DNA of 64,000 nt from the NCBI GenBank assembly GCA_033220425.1, contig CM065653.1, positions 4,030,001 through 4,094,000 on the forward strand, given 5' to 3'. Positions within the stretch are counted from its first letter, which is position 1. Each line of letters starts with the position of its first letter. The notes below the pieces were generated by a model. It was not told the origin of the DNA. It did no database searches and saw nothing but the letters and a program-made list of their open reading frames with translations. Positions 1 to 12,099 of this stretch are shown here, in pieces. The position numbers and the translations under genes were made by a program. Source of the DNA: Lepraria neglecta (taxonomy: Eukaryota; Ascomycota; Lecanoromycetes; Lecanorales; Stereocaulaceae).

Positions 1-660
1 TACCGGTAGGTCAGGTACCTTTAGTATACGAGTCTTCGAACCGCTAACTATTAAACTTAGAGTCTCCTAGCGCTAGGGAGATCTATCTACTTATAATTCG
101 GTAATACGTTCCTCCTAACGAGTATTCCGATCTTCTAGATCTATATTCTATAATTATAGCGTTCGGACCTTCTCTTAAGCTACTTTCTTCTAGTATTAGG
201 CCGATATAATAGCGTCGTTGGCTCGATCGACCTTATTAACTATATTACTCTATTCTTTGATATAAGAGAGGGCGGCGTTACGCTCCTAACGAAGTTCGTT
301 GAGGGATTATAGTAGCTGAGCCGGTTGGTACTTGGCCTAGTACTATAATTGCGGTATATTACTGATATCCTATAGAGTTTTAGCATCTTTAGTACCGGTA
401 GATACATCTTGAGGGATGACTAATACGCGTCGGTATGCTTGCGCTTATTATAGAATATCGTCGCGCTATTGCTCCGTATCCTAGGGTAAGGATTCGCCTA
501 GTTAGACTCGTGCTATGGCGTATATAGTCGGTTGTTTTGGTATAGGGGTGTTTTTTTCTTTAACACGGCAACTCGTATTGGCTATAGATAGACTAGTATA
601 CCGTTCTTATACTCCGCAGAGCTCTCTAGTAGTATAGACTCAGGGACCTTCCGCGTCGTT

Positions 661-959
661 TGTTTATGCTCGCTAACCGGCTTACGAGCCCTATCGTTTA
701 TTTAACCTCGCTGACCGACTCACGAGGGCGGGATGAGGATAAGATATATTCTAATATTAGGGGCCTACCTAGAGCGAGTCGATAGGGGTGTAGTATAACT
801 AGAAGAATATATCTAAGGAGGGAAGATAGATATATAAAGCCTGCGCGTCTTGGAGACGCGCCAAGCCGCTAGCCATGAGTATAGTTATCGAATATTCGAT
901 AACTATACTCTATAATACGCGTATCGGCACAAATAGTAAGCAAAGGCCAAGCCGTGACA
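661..959 (-). repeat. 5' LTR of G0 (about 299 bp)
   Basis: The outer edge at 959 gives TGTCACGG on the minus strand. The inner edge at 661 is placed where similarity to the G5 LTR stops and a TG...CA terminus can be drawn. It contains a 34-bp perfect palindrome (877-910) and a small GC hairpin (844-862). Confidence 0.55.
877..910. repeat. 34-bp perfect palindrome
   Basis: The sequence reads gagtatagttatcgaat from 877 and then its exact reverse complement to 910, with no loop. It lies in the U3 part of the G0 LTR between a TATA-like element and the LTR start, so it could be a regulatory site or a cruciform. Its function is unknown. Confidence 0.9.
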
Positions 960-1304
960 ATAACTACTTCACGTCTTTAAATACCTTTATATATAGTAGC
1001 GTAGTAATAGCGAGAAGCTAAGCTATAGTTCGATATCGTAGCGCTAGCGGGATATAGTTCCTAGAATATAGTAATAGTCTACTAGCGAGGAGCCTATCTA
1101 ATAGAGCGATAATAGCCCGCTAACGAGGAGTATATCTTATAGTTCTAATTACTCTAACCTTTAAGGCTAAAGGCCCGGAGTAGGATATTATAGTAAGATA
1201 ACCGCGCTTTTTAGAAGAACTAGAAATAGAGACTATATACCTCGATAATACGCCGACAACGGAGCCCTCGGACTTGACCCTTTTATCTCCGGTACTCTAG
1301 TAGA
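960..1304 (+). mobile_element. G3' LTR retrotransposon: LTR end and leader (fragment)
   Basis: It matches 56771-57113 of the G3 element almost base for base apart from C/T and G/A differences. The LTR part is about 960-1141; the untranslated leader follows. The left part of this LTR is cut off by insertion of G0. The G3' copy resumes at 2129, 32892 and probably 50496 after nested insertions. It is a broken fossil, the oldest layer in this block because everything else lies inside it. Confidence 0.8.
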
Positions 1305-2128
1305 TATCTACAAATTATTTCTGCCTCGGCAAATATTAGCTTCCGCGGATAGCGCCCGGAGCTCCTAGGGGTGCCCCCGCTGCCTTAGCGCAACGCGCAA
1401 TGCTCCGAGGCAGTAGAGGCAGCTCTGAGGCAGCCCGAGTAGCCAAGCTTCGGCGCCAAGCGCCCAGAAGCTTAACCCCGAAAGCCGTGATGTTCCATGA
1501 TCGGCGGCAGCGCTCGGGAGCCTCACCCTCCAGCAGCGCCATATCGTAGCCCCAACATCTACTCAGATTCGGGCGATTCAGCCAAAGTTCTCGCGGGGGG
1601 TGCGCGCCAATGCAGGTTCTATAGTATATATCATCGGTGTAAATCTATGCGTATTCGGTAGACTTGCGCATTTGCGCTGATTGCGCTGATTGCGCTGACG
1701 TTTGTGGCGCTCGTTAGGGGGCTACTAAGGCCTTAGCTTTGTTGATGTCTGGGCGCTAGACGCGCTGCTTCTGGGCGCGTTATTTGGGGCGTTGCTAGGC
1801 GCGTTGCTGGGCGCGTTGCTGGGCGCGTTCCTAGCGTCCGCAGCCCCAAAACTTCAACATTTCAACGCTGCGCAGTCGAATAACTCGCGCAATATGGTAT
1901 CTACGAGGCCCTGATTCAGACTGATTTATCGCATAACCTTTGGGCGGGTAGCCTCCAAATTTGGGGCCCAACGGAATCGATTTAGGGCTGCCTCTTGCTG
2001 CCTCGTGACTGCCTCAGGGTGCCTCAGTGGCCCCTAGAGGCGCTCCTGAGCTAGCTTTCTGGCACACCCCGCTCATAGCCCCGGAGGCTACTAAGGCACC
2101 CTCGAGGCAGAAATATAATTCGCAGATG
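1305..2128. mobile_element. GC-rich non-autonomous element with short inverted ends
   Basis: Seen: about 820 bp interrupts G3' between sequences that are contiguous at 57113. Its ends are imperfect inverted repeats of about 24 bp (tctacaaattat...ttctgcctcg at 1307; the complement ends at 2126). The interior is GC-rich, keeps CpA/TpG and so escaped RIP. It holds short tandem repeats: a 9-bp gattgcgct unit near 1675-1698 and an 11-bp gggcgcgttgct-type unit near 1795-1830. No convincing protein: the open minus-strand frame at 1336-1542 has no recognisable motif. Exact edges and the short target duplication (perhaps TAGA/TGGA) are uncertain to a few bases. It is most likely a MITE of an unassigned DNA transposon family. 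Confidence 0.65.
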
Positions 2129-2370
2129 GAGGATTACCTAATTTAAGGTAGAAAACTAATACTTATTAGAAGAAAAACGTGTCCGGGAGTTAGAAGCTCG
2201 GAATATAGAGCTTTAACTAGGAGCTAAAGCCGATATAGAAGACTTTAAGGGGCTTAGCGATAGCGAGGCGCTATTAGTCTTACTAATAGTAAAGATAATA
2301 TACTCTAAAAAGATATAACTCTATTATAGAAATAGCGAAGGAGAGTATATCCGCTAGTTCGCTAACGTTA
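2129..2370 (+). mobile_element. G3' gag leader segment
   Basis: It matches 57114-57355 of G3 and encodes the start of a gag-like region. It ends at CGTTA (2366-2370), the target duplication of the G1 insertion, and resumes after the second CGTTA at 32887-32891. Confidence 0.8.
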
Positions 2371-2831
2371 TATTACGAACCCTCGCGTGCGGGTATCGTA
2401 TTATCGATTGATTCTCAATAGGAATAGAGGTATAACTATATAAGAGGTGAAGTAGGCTTCAAGTAATACTAAGCGGGTCTGGTATATAACTAGATAATAT
2501 ATATTTAGTGTCTAGCCTAAGAGATCTATTATATATAGTAAGATACTAATATAAATAGAAGTTGAGTATAATACTCTAAGCGGTAAGTAGTACTCTATAT
2601 ATATAGATATACGAAAGTCCGCCAAGCCTTCTATAATCGCTTTGATCGTACTACGCTTATTACGCTCACCTTTTATAATCGCTTTGATCGTACTACGCTT
2701 ATTACGCTTATCGCTTAGTATACTAAGCCTTTAGGGTTTCGTTCGAGTCGAGTATAGTCTATTCCGACTTATACTATAATAGGTACTACGCTATAAGGGC
2801 GTATCCCTAGTTATAGTTCCTAGTTTTAATA
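2371..2831 (-). repeat. 3' LTR of G1 (461 bp)
   Basis: It pairs at a constant offset of 30055 bp with 32426-32886, so there are no net length changes. The differences are almost all transitions. It is followed by a purine-rich stretch on the minus strand (polypurine tract). Confidence 0.9.
2632..2715. repeat. 42-bp tandem duplication in the G1 LTR
   Basis: Two copies of a unit starting tataatcgctttgatcgtac at 2632 and 2674. The same pair occurs at 32687 in the other LTR. A 42-bp duplication also occurs in the G2 LTR (16971-17054). Confidence 0.85.
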
Positions 2832-2860
2832 TTAGCTCCCTCTCCTAGATTTCTCGTCTC

Positions 2861-3465
2861 TATAGCCCGGAAAGATATAGGATAGTATGGGATATTGGCT
2901 CTCTTACCCATCTCGGGGTATAGTATAGTATCAAGGTCTAAAATCCTATACCATTAGTAGGAGATATGGGATCTCAATAGAATATCCTACGGTATAGGAT
3001 ATTAGTAGGATTATCTAATAGTACGGGATATTTTCGGGATATCCTAGTGGCGGATAAGATAAGACTAATATAAAGTATACTTAGAATTTCTAGTTATTAT
3101 TCTAGTTATTAAAACTTCAATAAATTTTTTTGAATATTCTATAATTCTATATTTCCTACTAGAATATCCTATATTATAGAATATTTAAAAAGAAATTGAA
3201 GTTTTAATAACTAGAATAATAACTAGAAATTCTAAGTATACTTTATATAGGTCTTATCTTATCCGCCACTAGGATATCCCGAAAATATCTCGTACTATTA
3301 GATAATCCCACTAATATCCCATACCGTAGGATATCCTATTGAGATCCTATTCTATATCTCCTAAAAGATATAGAATTTAGTATCTTCTAATCCTATCCTA
3401 TACCGGAATCCTATACCTAACCCTTGGGATATCCTATAGGATATTCTATATCTTTCCGGGGTATA
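2861..3465. mobile_element. Fold-back non-autonomous hAT element (MITE)
   Basis: Seen: 605 bp bounded by the perfect 8-bp duplication CTCGTCTC (2853-2860 and 3466-3473). It begins tatagcccggaaagatatag and ends with the complement; its arms of about 270 bp are almost complementary, so single strands would form a long hairpin. The left arm has the same 80-bp variant block as the left end of the large hAT at 16789. The right arm matches that element's right end at 30842. It is therefore an internal-deletion derivative of that hAT. No coding capacity. It lies in G1 next to the 3' polypurine tract. Confidence 0.93.
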
Positions 3466-3473
3466 CTCGTCTC

Positions 3474-5082
3474 GAGAAACTATCTATCCTTTATACTACC
3501 TCGTTATACTAAATATTCCAATAAACTAACTATCCGTCGAACGGAGCTAGCTAGTAAACTATCTGAATTTATAATAAGACTATATTCTCGATATATTACT
3601 AGTGGCAAATAGTATCTAATAGGTGACGATTCTAATAGATATTCTAACTACGTCGGCGATAGTAGGAAATATAACCTTATAGTATTACCCTTTGAAATAC
3701 GTTATATCGAAAAGGGGCGCAATAAAATACTATAGAAGTTATCCGACTCTATAGCGAAGTTAGGTTATCTTTAGAAATAATTAGAAGTAGTAGAGAATAA
3801 AAAGAAGTCGATAGTAGAGTACGAGCTATAGAATATTAAGGAGTTAGAGGAGGATTAGCGTATCGCTCCTACGTTGTCCGACGATTTAATATTTAATATC
3901 TCGTCCGAATAATTCGACTTCCCCGGCGGGCTAGAAGTCCCTAAGAGTTTTAACTAGTCTTCTCTCGTCTCTAATAGAACTCTTATAGATATTCCCTATA
4001 GTTCCCCGCAAGGTTCCTAAAAGGTTCCTAGATATTCTCCGTTTTATTATACCCCTTCTATTTAACTAGATAAAACTAATTCTATCTATCTAGGATTCTC
4101 TCGACCTCGTACTCTATTTCTTCTTTAATATTATAATAGAATATCTCTTATAGCGATATATTAGAGTCCGCTAGTTCTAAGAGTAAGATATAGAATATTG
4201 GATATACGTTAGTATTAGGTAGTAGCTAGAGTTTATAGGTCCTTTTACCTATTTAATTAATAATAGTCTAACTTTAATATAATCTAGCTTCTTACTTAGT
4301 CTTATTATTCTTATATTTTTTGTTAGAAGGTATACTTTATCCCTCTCTTTTAGCTAAGGAATATTCTTTCTTTTCTTATCGATTTATTCCTTTAATTTAC
4401 TATTCGAGCTTTTAATAGACCTTTATATATCCTTATATAAATTCTTTAGCTCTTCTACCTTAACTAAGGCTTTTTCTATATTAGATCCTTTTCTTAGATC
4501 TAGAAATATATTTATATTCTTTCTATAGTTGGCAAAGAATAGTATTAGTTCTATCGTATCTAACTTTTTATTATTATACGCTAGTTATACTATTAGACTT
4601 AGTAAAACCTAGTTATCTTACTTTTAGTTCACGTAATATCTTAAATATACTTCTATTATTTGGTTTATACGTTCTATTTATCTATTAGTTTATAGATAAT
4701 ACGCTATTAATATCCGGAGTTTAGTTCCAATTACTACTATAAGTATTTTCTAGTAGTTAGAAGTAAATAGTTTATCTCTATCGGATATTATCAACTTAGG
4801 TATACTATAATCTCTTATTAGCTTGTCGAGTAGTACGAAGGCTAACTAATTCGCTTTATAGATTTCTTTAAATAGTATTATAATCGTATACTTTATTAGT
4901 TTATCTATAATAACTATAATTAAATCAAAGATATCTTATATAGCTAGATCCTTTAATATTAGTAGTTTTACTATAAAGTCTATTATAATATTATCCTATA
5001 GTAACTCTAGTATAGAAGTAGATTATATTTATCTATACTTGGCGTATTATATAGCTTTATTCTACTAGTACTCTATATATTA
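3474..5082 (-). mobile_element. G1 segment: integrase end, chromodomain and 3' tail
   Basis: The reverse complement matches G2 from about 21400 to 23020. It holds the C-terminal integrase region (about 5080-4280) and a chromodomain-type region near 4130-3990. The stretch down to 3474 is the non-coding tail before the polypurine tract. It continues across HelA at 14242. Fossil, many breaks. Confidence 0.85.
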
Positions 5083-6009
5083 TCTTCTTATAATAATAGA
5101 TTATCGCGACTTTCGAAGCAATTCCGCACTTGTAGCCAATTAGATTAGCCCTATATTCTATATTCCCTCTTTCGGCTAGCGCCTTCAACTACCAAAAGTT
5201 GAATTCGTATCGCAACTTCTTCGCACTACTTCCCCGCGCTATATACGTTATATGATATCGAGATGATTTCATAAGTTTTGGAGTCAATCGTTAGCTTGCT
5301 TGCGCATCAAGAATTTTTAGAATCGGCCTATTTACGTAATAGTTATGAGTAAAAGAAGCGTTTTCGCTATATTTTGCGGCTCGGTGGCAAATGCCAAGCA
5401 TTGAGCTTGGCGCCCCCGGACCTTCTCCTCTGAAAACACTAGGTAATATATATATATTCGGCGCTGTTACCTCTTATCCCGATTCAATGGCCCTAGGGAC
5501 GTAAGATCTCTTTAGTCTTCGTGATAGTATTTATAACTAGCGTACCATTGCGCGTTAGCGGCGCCAGACGCCTACTTTTGCGATATATATTGACAATAGC
5601 GCTCCTGCCCCTACCTCGCGTCCAAACCGTCGAAAGCGCTAGAATTCGTCTGCCGCTCTTATAGATATTATAGAGAATGTAGTTAACTATAGAATAACAA
5701 ATCGGGGAAGGGGGAAACGCGCCAGGACCGCTCAGAGCGCTAGGAACCTCGATATTACTACTATAAGTTAGTAGGCAGAAATACAAAATACGCAGAGGAG
5801 GTAGATCATTCGACCGTAGCAGCAGAACGCCTATCTAAGGCCTCCCTCTGCCCAGTCAGGTGTCTAATAAGTTATCCAAGTGGTTATACCGCCCCGCAAT
5901 CTAGAGGATTCAAGCTTACCTGAGTACCGAGATTCTTCTTCTAAAGAGAAGCACCCCCGCTAGAACCGCGATATAACCTCCGCTAGTAATAGAGATACGC
6001 CTAGTAGGT

Positions 6010-7620
6010 ATAGGAGAATAGCGAGGAACGTGTACTACGTCAGCGGCGTCGCCGTCGACTATATTAGCGCTATAATACTATAGATAAGGCTGGCAGAACT
6101 CTACCCGGTACGTATCTAATTGCTCGGCTTCCGCAAGTATATATCGATCTTCTAGAATACGTTATACTACCGTAGTTCTTTAATCTAACTAATGAATATC
6201 CTTATTACTATACGTTCTCTTTCGAGGGTAAGCGTCTTTCTACTAAACGATAGTAGTACTATTAGAACGGTATAATTAAGATCTAGGTACCTGACTTACC
6301 TAACTTCGAATTCCTTGAACGACTATCTGAAGGTAACCCTAAGCGTCGAGTTCTCGCGCTAAATAAGCTATTTTATAAGGTAGAATATATATTAGATAGT
6401 TAGGACCGTATCCTAGACCCTTATCGGCTAGGCTATTATAAGATGAAACGGACTACCCGTAGTACTATATTTATTAAGAGAGCCTTAAACTATAATAAGC
6501 TACTTTCTTTTACTAGTAAAGGCGTAGATAAGATAGATTACCGGGTTAGGCGGACTATATACAAGATCCAAGGGGGGATATATTACGCTATTAGTCCACT
6601 TTTGCCTAAGGAAGGCGTTACTAAGAGATATACCTAGTACTATTTTATTAATACCAGCTAGGATTAAGTAGATATCTATATAACGTATACTAGGCAGGTC
6701 GAAAGATCTATTGATACGGATATAGTACTTCTTCTTCAGCGACTTCTTCGAGATATTAACCCCTATATATAGAGCTTTAAGACTTACTAGAAACGCTTAT
6801 TGGATAATAAGATAAGATACCCTCTATAGACTATAAACGTCCGTATTATATAATACGACCCTAGGCGTACTAATCGCGGTATATATAATCGCCTTACTTC
6901 TAGTAAGGTGGCCTATATTATAATTACTCCTCCCGACGGCGCTAAGGGACGTATTATACAAGATATTTGTATTAAAGTTAAGGGTAGGGGCCTTATAAGG
7001 GTACCTGAATAGTACTTATCCTATATAGCCCTGCGATATATCCTACCTTTCCCTTATAGAAAATAGAGCTAGTATAATAGTCTACCCCTACGAGGATATA
7101 ATAGGCTCCTAGAAGGATATCTCTTCGCTACTCGCAGGTTAAATATAAGGCAGGGAACTACTCAGCACTACGGTATATATTAGGACCCCGACCGGCCTAA
7201 GTATAGCGACGAGGAGGAAGAGCCGGAAAGAGATAGAGCTGCTCCGAGAGGTCGTAGAGGGTCTATACGGGTCACGAGGAGTTAGATCTATCGCTATTAG
7301 CTATAGGTAAGCCTATTTCATATCTTTTAAACGTCTACTCTTATATTAGTAAGATTATATTTTCTAGTACTTTATATCTTTCTATAGGATATTGCGATCT
7401 TCTATTATTTTTCTTCTAAGAAGCGCCGCTCCCCTCCTATACTATCTTAGTAATGCCCCTATAAGCGCTAGATATATAGCGCTTTATAGTAGTAGCTATA
7501 GACGTCGCCGTCGATAGTTACGGAAGATATATATTAGCCGATATAAGTGAGCTAGATATAGAGAAGAATTTCGTTCTAAATGTAATTTATATAGAACTAT
7601 CAATATATTACTCAAAATGG
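6010..7620 (+). pseudogene. Helitron N-terminal region of the Rep-helicase gene
   Basis: The plus-strand translation gives long, stop-interrupted stretches typical of the Helitron-like N-terminal region: a charged segment, then a block near 6720-7100 ending in a segment like the YPLLFP region of Helitrons (about 7020-7060). The stops are mostly TAG/TAA at positions where RIP would turn CAG, CAA or TGG into stops. A second copy lies in HelB (35350-36960). The exact start codon cannot be fixed; an acidic/arginine-rich stretch near 7205-7270 is part of it. The gene continues after the nested LTR element at about 10007. Confidence 0.7.
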
Positions 7621-7827
7621 TACCAAAATAATCGATGACTAGAAAATTTACATTATATTTTTTATATTTTTATATTTTTAAAACAAAATTTCTCTGCGGG
7701 GTAGACCTCGCAAAATTTAATATTTTAAAGAATTCTTCTACTAATACTACAACAGCACTATAAGGGTAGATTCTCTCGATTACTCTATTCCGGGCGTCTC
7801 CTTAGTTACTTCGTTACTAACGCTTAC

Positions 7828-7967
7828 TATCACGAAATAGACGTAGATCGATATGATCTAATTGGTTGTTTGAATAATATAGAAGATGATCCTATACGGA
7901 GTTATAGAATCTACTTATATGCGGGCCTCAGCCCTAAATGGCTTGGTAGTAGAGATGGTCTATAATA
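7828..7967 (-). repeat. LTR of the gag-only element (140 bp, left)
   Basis: It pairs with 9862-10001, same length. The differences are transitions. Confidence 0.9.
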
Positions 7968-9861
7968 ATATACCTACAAAAAAGTTAAAAAAGCGACGTC
8001 CCCGTTGCCCAATAGCGTTCCTAGCTTGTATAAGCTTTCCGACCAATTATAGTATAGTATCTAAGCTCTTAAGGTAGCGGTGCTACCGCTAAGTAACCCT
8101 ACTTGGTCCTGCGGAGGTTCGCGCATACGGAATTAGTAGCGGCGAGATAGCGATAGCGAGACAGAAAGCTGCGGACCAAAGATACTCCGGACGTACCCTA
8201 TAATATAATTAACAGGCGGCGTATATATAGAACTAAAATTAATAATAATATATTAAGTACTTAGTAGGTAAGCAAGTAGTTGACCGACTGGTGGCGGAGG
8301 TCTTAGCGTATACTAAAATCTTAGTAAGTTAAGTCGAATAGCGCCCTTTTCAAAATCAAAACTTTTTTAGTACCGCGCTAGCCCGAATCGGCTAGCTCCT
8401 CTTCTGGTATATAATGTTCCTACCCTTACTCATCTTTATAGACTCTATAGCTATCGCCTACATCTACTAGAAAAGCGTATGCCTTATTGTCGTCGCCAAA
8501 TAGGATTCTGCGGGGTAGTATAGTATCACCGGCGAAGGGTTTGCTACGGCTATAGCCTATACGCTGCTGCTACTACCGATTATAGAGTCGCTGCTACTAC
8601 TGCGGCGGCTAGAGAGCTCGTTACTGCTGCCAAGGACCTAGATCCCAAGGTCTCTAAGGCCTCATTGCGCGTTCTGTCTAGATCTTAGTTTTAGTATCTA
8701 TTTACTCATAGAACTAACTCAGGGTTGTTGATGGTATTGGCCGAGGGATGTTATTTCTGAGGTCTATATATAGTTGATTCTAGACTATAGTAAGCTAGCT
8801 GTACGTAGTTAGTAAATCAACTGATTTTGCCAGATAGAGTATCTACTAAATAAAACGCCGCGGTAACGTATATTTAAGGTCTCTTATTAAATATATCTAG
8901 TTAGCAATTTGACTAAGCGCTTGCGATATATCCATCTTGAATTCTCGTATTAGCGCCGTATACTATTGGTTAAAAGATACGTCCCTAAGGAGGTCTTTCT
9001 CCAGCTCGCTGAGATCTGTAAACTAGCCGAGACATCGACCTTTGAGGTATAGATAGATAACGTCTCGAACGGCGGGTTTGCCGTATCTTGTAGCTAGATC
9101 TTTAAGGCGTTCAACAAAGCTGAATACGTCCCTATAGTAGATAACGTTACTACTCCCTAAGACTAGGTCCCTATAGGCCTATATAGAATTTCTATACTCT
9201 TTGCCATGCTCCGTATCAAAAAATCCTACAATCTCTAGCTTTAGCTCCTTCTATTTCTCGTATAATATAGGTAGCGCTTGCGGAGGAGGAGGCGTCTAAG
9301 TAGGCTATAGTCGCTACTAGCGCTGCGGAGGCTATTAACGAGGTAGCTATTGCTCCTGAGGCGGCGGCGAGAATTCTACTAACGGAGAAGCTTCTAATTG
9401 AAGCCCCTAGCGCGTAAGAAGTAGCTATAGACTAGCGTTTATTACATTTAGCTTCTTATCTATCCTTACTTTAAAAGAGTTAAATTAGATATCTAGATAG
9501 GTCTCTAGGGACCGAGACTACTCGCGAGAAAAGCCTATAATAAGCGTATACTACTTAGCAGATGTATTTGTAGTAGCTAGCTCTTGCCTAGTTGACTCTG
9601 CGAGTTATCCCTTATTCTTATCTTTATACTCTATACTTGGCTACTTATCTTTCCGGCTGCGTCTACCGGCCGATATACCTAATAAAAGGGTCGGTATAAT
9701 TACGAATAGGTATAGTAGAGGCTTAGTATAGCTGCTAAGTACTAGGGTAGAATATATAACGAGAATAGGTATTAAGGTAGTAAGGGCTCACTATAGCGTA
9801 TAAGACTAATATATAGCGAGGAGCGACAGGAACAAAGATTCTTAGCCCGTTACTACTATAT

Positions 9862-10001
9862 TGTCACGAAATAGACGTAGATCGATATAATCTAATTGGT
9901 TGTTTGAATAATATAGAAGATAATTCTATACGGAGTTACAGAATCTACTTATATACGGGCCTCAGCCCTAAATGGCTTGGTAGTAGAGATAGTCTATAAT
10001 A
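9862..10001 (-). repeat. LTR of the gag-only element (140 bp, right)
   Basis: It pairs with 7828-7967. The 8-nt edge tgtcacga is unmutated here, so TG...CA ends can be inferred. Confidence 0.9.
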
Positions 10002-10006
10002 CTTAC

Positions 10007-10900
10007 GCTACTATTAAATAGAATAACCTGAATTGGTATATTAAGTATTAGTATAAGATTCGGGTGCTTAGCTATAAAGGCTTAATCGATTAACTATACG
10101 AGGATCTAGATCTAGAGCTCAGCGATCTCGGCAGTAAGGTTACCATTCTACTATCTAGTATAGCCGGTAGCTCTAGAGCTATAAAGGCAGATATAGAGGA
10201 CGCTCTAATAGTAGTACGGTATCGAGGTAATCCTATTTTCTTTATAACTTTTATATATAACCCGAACTAGGCTAATATCCGCCGTTTAATTCGACCCGGC
10301 TTATCGATAACGGAGGTTTATAATATATAGGTACGGGTTTTTAATATAAAGCTCAGGGAGCTTCTTAAGAATCTTTTCGAGAGATATATCTTAGGCGTTT
10401 ATATTAGTTATTACTATATAGTTAAATTTCAAAAGCGAGGTCTATCGCACGCCTATATCCTTCTTATTATTCGTGAGGAGGATAAAATTAGATACGTCTC
10501 CTAGATCGATAATACCGTATAGGCCGTTATTCCTAATAAGACGAAGGATCTAGTACTCTATAAGTTAGTAACTACTTATATAATCTATCGCCGTTACTTA
10601 GCCTCTAATATCTACTAGGATAAAGAGAAGAACTAGTACTCTAAATTCTTCCCTAAGGATGTTTGCAATAAGTTATCATTCGATCCTAAGGGAGTATACC
10701 TATATTATCAACGCCCGTATATAGAGTCTACTCCGGGGGCTATACTAACCAATAGGTCGTTCCCTATAATCCCTGGCTTCTGAAGAAGTACTATAATTAT
10801 CTAAATATTAAGATCTGCGTCTCTATTAAGTCTATATTTTACTTATTCAAGTATATCTACAAGGGTCTAGACCAGGTAAATATTTCGGTTACTCGATCAA
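10007..10900 (+). pseudogene. Helitron Rep (HUH nickase) domain
   Basis: Translation shows the order expected of Helitron Rep: a region ending ITFIYNPN near 10235-10265, then FQKRGLSHAYILLII at 10427-10471. The last is the HUH motif, where the second histidine codon reads TAT, as expected from RIP of CAC/CAT. The two-tyrosine motif follows as YLFKYIYKG near 10839-10866. These residues would nick and covalently hold DNA during rolling-circle transfer. The frame carries numerous stops, so it is dead. The neighbouring helicase follows after a linker of about 1.2 kb. Confidence 0.85.
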
Positions 10901-12099
10901 TAATAGTACCTTAGGAGAACCCTATACCGCCGGGGCAGTAACGGCTAGAGCCTCTATTAGTTAATAAGGTTATAGAATTCTATAAAAGTTACTAGATAGG
11001 AAGCTCCGAAGCTTGCTAGAAGATCTTTAGGTTTAGTATAGAGGGGATTAAGCCTTATATTAAACGGCTATAGATTTATTTACCTAAGGAGTAGTAGATT
11101 GGCGTCGATCTAGATAGGGAGACTACCGAGACTATTCTTGATAAGGACTTATTAGGTAAGATATAGTTAATAGAGTTCTTTAAAATAAATTATCTTACTA
11201 AGAAAGCCTTAGAGAATAATTAGCCTCTGCCGTTTAGAAGAAAAAACGGGTAACTATACCTTCTAGATACAAACCCCCTTAACTACTTATATAACGAATT
11301 TCCTATATATTTTATATAGGATAAGAGGAAATGGATATAGTTTATTCATAAGAAGGGGGAGGTAATCGGATATATATATATAATTAGTCCTAAGTAGGGT
11401 GATTTATACTATTACCGACTCCTTCTTACCTACCGTCAGGGGGTAATATTATTCGATAATCTACGGACTATTAACGGCGAGCTTCTAACGTATAAAGTAG
11501 CCTGCGTTCGACTTAGATTAGTAGAGAACGATAAGTACTACGTTAAGATACTAGAGGAAGTAAAATCTCTTTGCTTATCGGTGGCACTATAAGGTCTTTT
11601 TATAACTATCCTATTAGAACTATACCCGGAGGACCCTTTAGCGCTTTGGGAGAAATTTAAAGCAAGGTACGTATCTATTTTCATTCTATTTTCATTACTA
11701 TAGTCGTTGTTTTTCTATCCGAGTCCGACTATATTCTATATCCGAGTCGAACTATATTCTCTATCTAAGTCGGACTATATATTCTAACTATTAAAATAGT
11801 ATATCGGACGACTATACCCGCATATTGAATGAGTATTTCGCCTACCGTATAGACATCCTCTAGGTTCATAAGGACGAACGCGTGCGAGACCCAGTGTTTC
11901 AAGCTGAGTAATATACTCTATATTTGATTTCAGACCAGTTAGACTACCAGTCTACCGCCGAAAGCAGCCTTAGCCTAGAGCTATTTAACCTTCCGCCGGT
12001 TGTTATTCTATTCGATCTTCTATATAAATCGCGAATTCAGAACTATCTACTCCGCGAGGAGATATCTTATAATATTATACTAGAAGATATAGAAGTTGA

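Larger units (their letters stand above)
1..959 (-). mobile_element. LTR retrotransposon G0, 5' end (LTR plus gag start), fragment
   Basis: Seen: on the minus strand an LTR runs from 959 (TGTCACGGC start) to about 661, with a TATA-like patch near 835. To its left, about 600-1, the minus strand reads as a gag-like, coiled-coil-rich N-terminus that leaves the window. The LTR shares blocks near 669-700 and 763-787 with the G5 LTR at 52.2-54.3 kb, so G0 and G5 are related families. It sits in the LTR of the G3' copy: bases 960-964 (ataac) are the candidate target duplication, the other copy being outside the window. Family inference: gypsy-like. It is an old fossil, heavily RIPed, with many breaks. 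The LTR call is firm enough; the gag call is weaker. Confidence 0.6.
7828..10001 (-). mobile_element. Small gag-only LTR retrotransposon inside HelA
   Basis: Seen: two 140-bp LTRs (7828-7967 and 9862-10001) flanked by the 5-bp duplication CTTAC (7823-7827, 10002-10006). HelB lacks it at the same site, which gives the empty-site sequence. The internal region is only 1.9 kb. On the minus strand about 9240-8700 reads as a gag-like protein of a type common in fungal non-autonomous LTR elements. No protease, polymerase or integrase is seen. The orientation is inferred from that frame, since primer-binding and polypurine sites are not obvious. It is non-autonomous, with several breaks, and younger than HelA. 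Confidence 0.85.

Noticed and set aside
1336-1542. Minus-strand open frame of 68 codons in the GC-rich island
   Set aside because: High GC content lengthens chance frames; there is no motif and it lies wholly inside a MITE-like element.
5493-5786. Minus-strand frame of 97 codons
   Set aside because: It lies opposite the Helitron leader; HelB at the same place does not keep it open.
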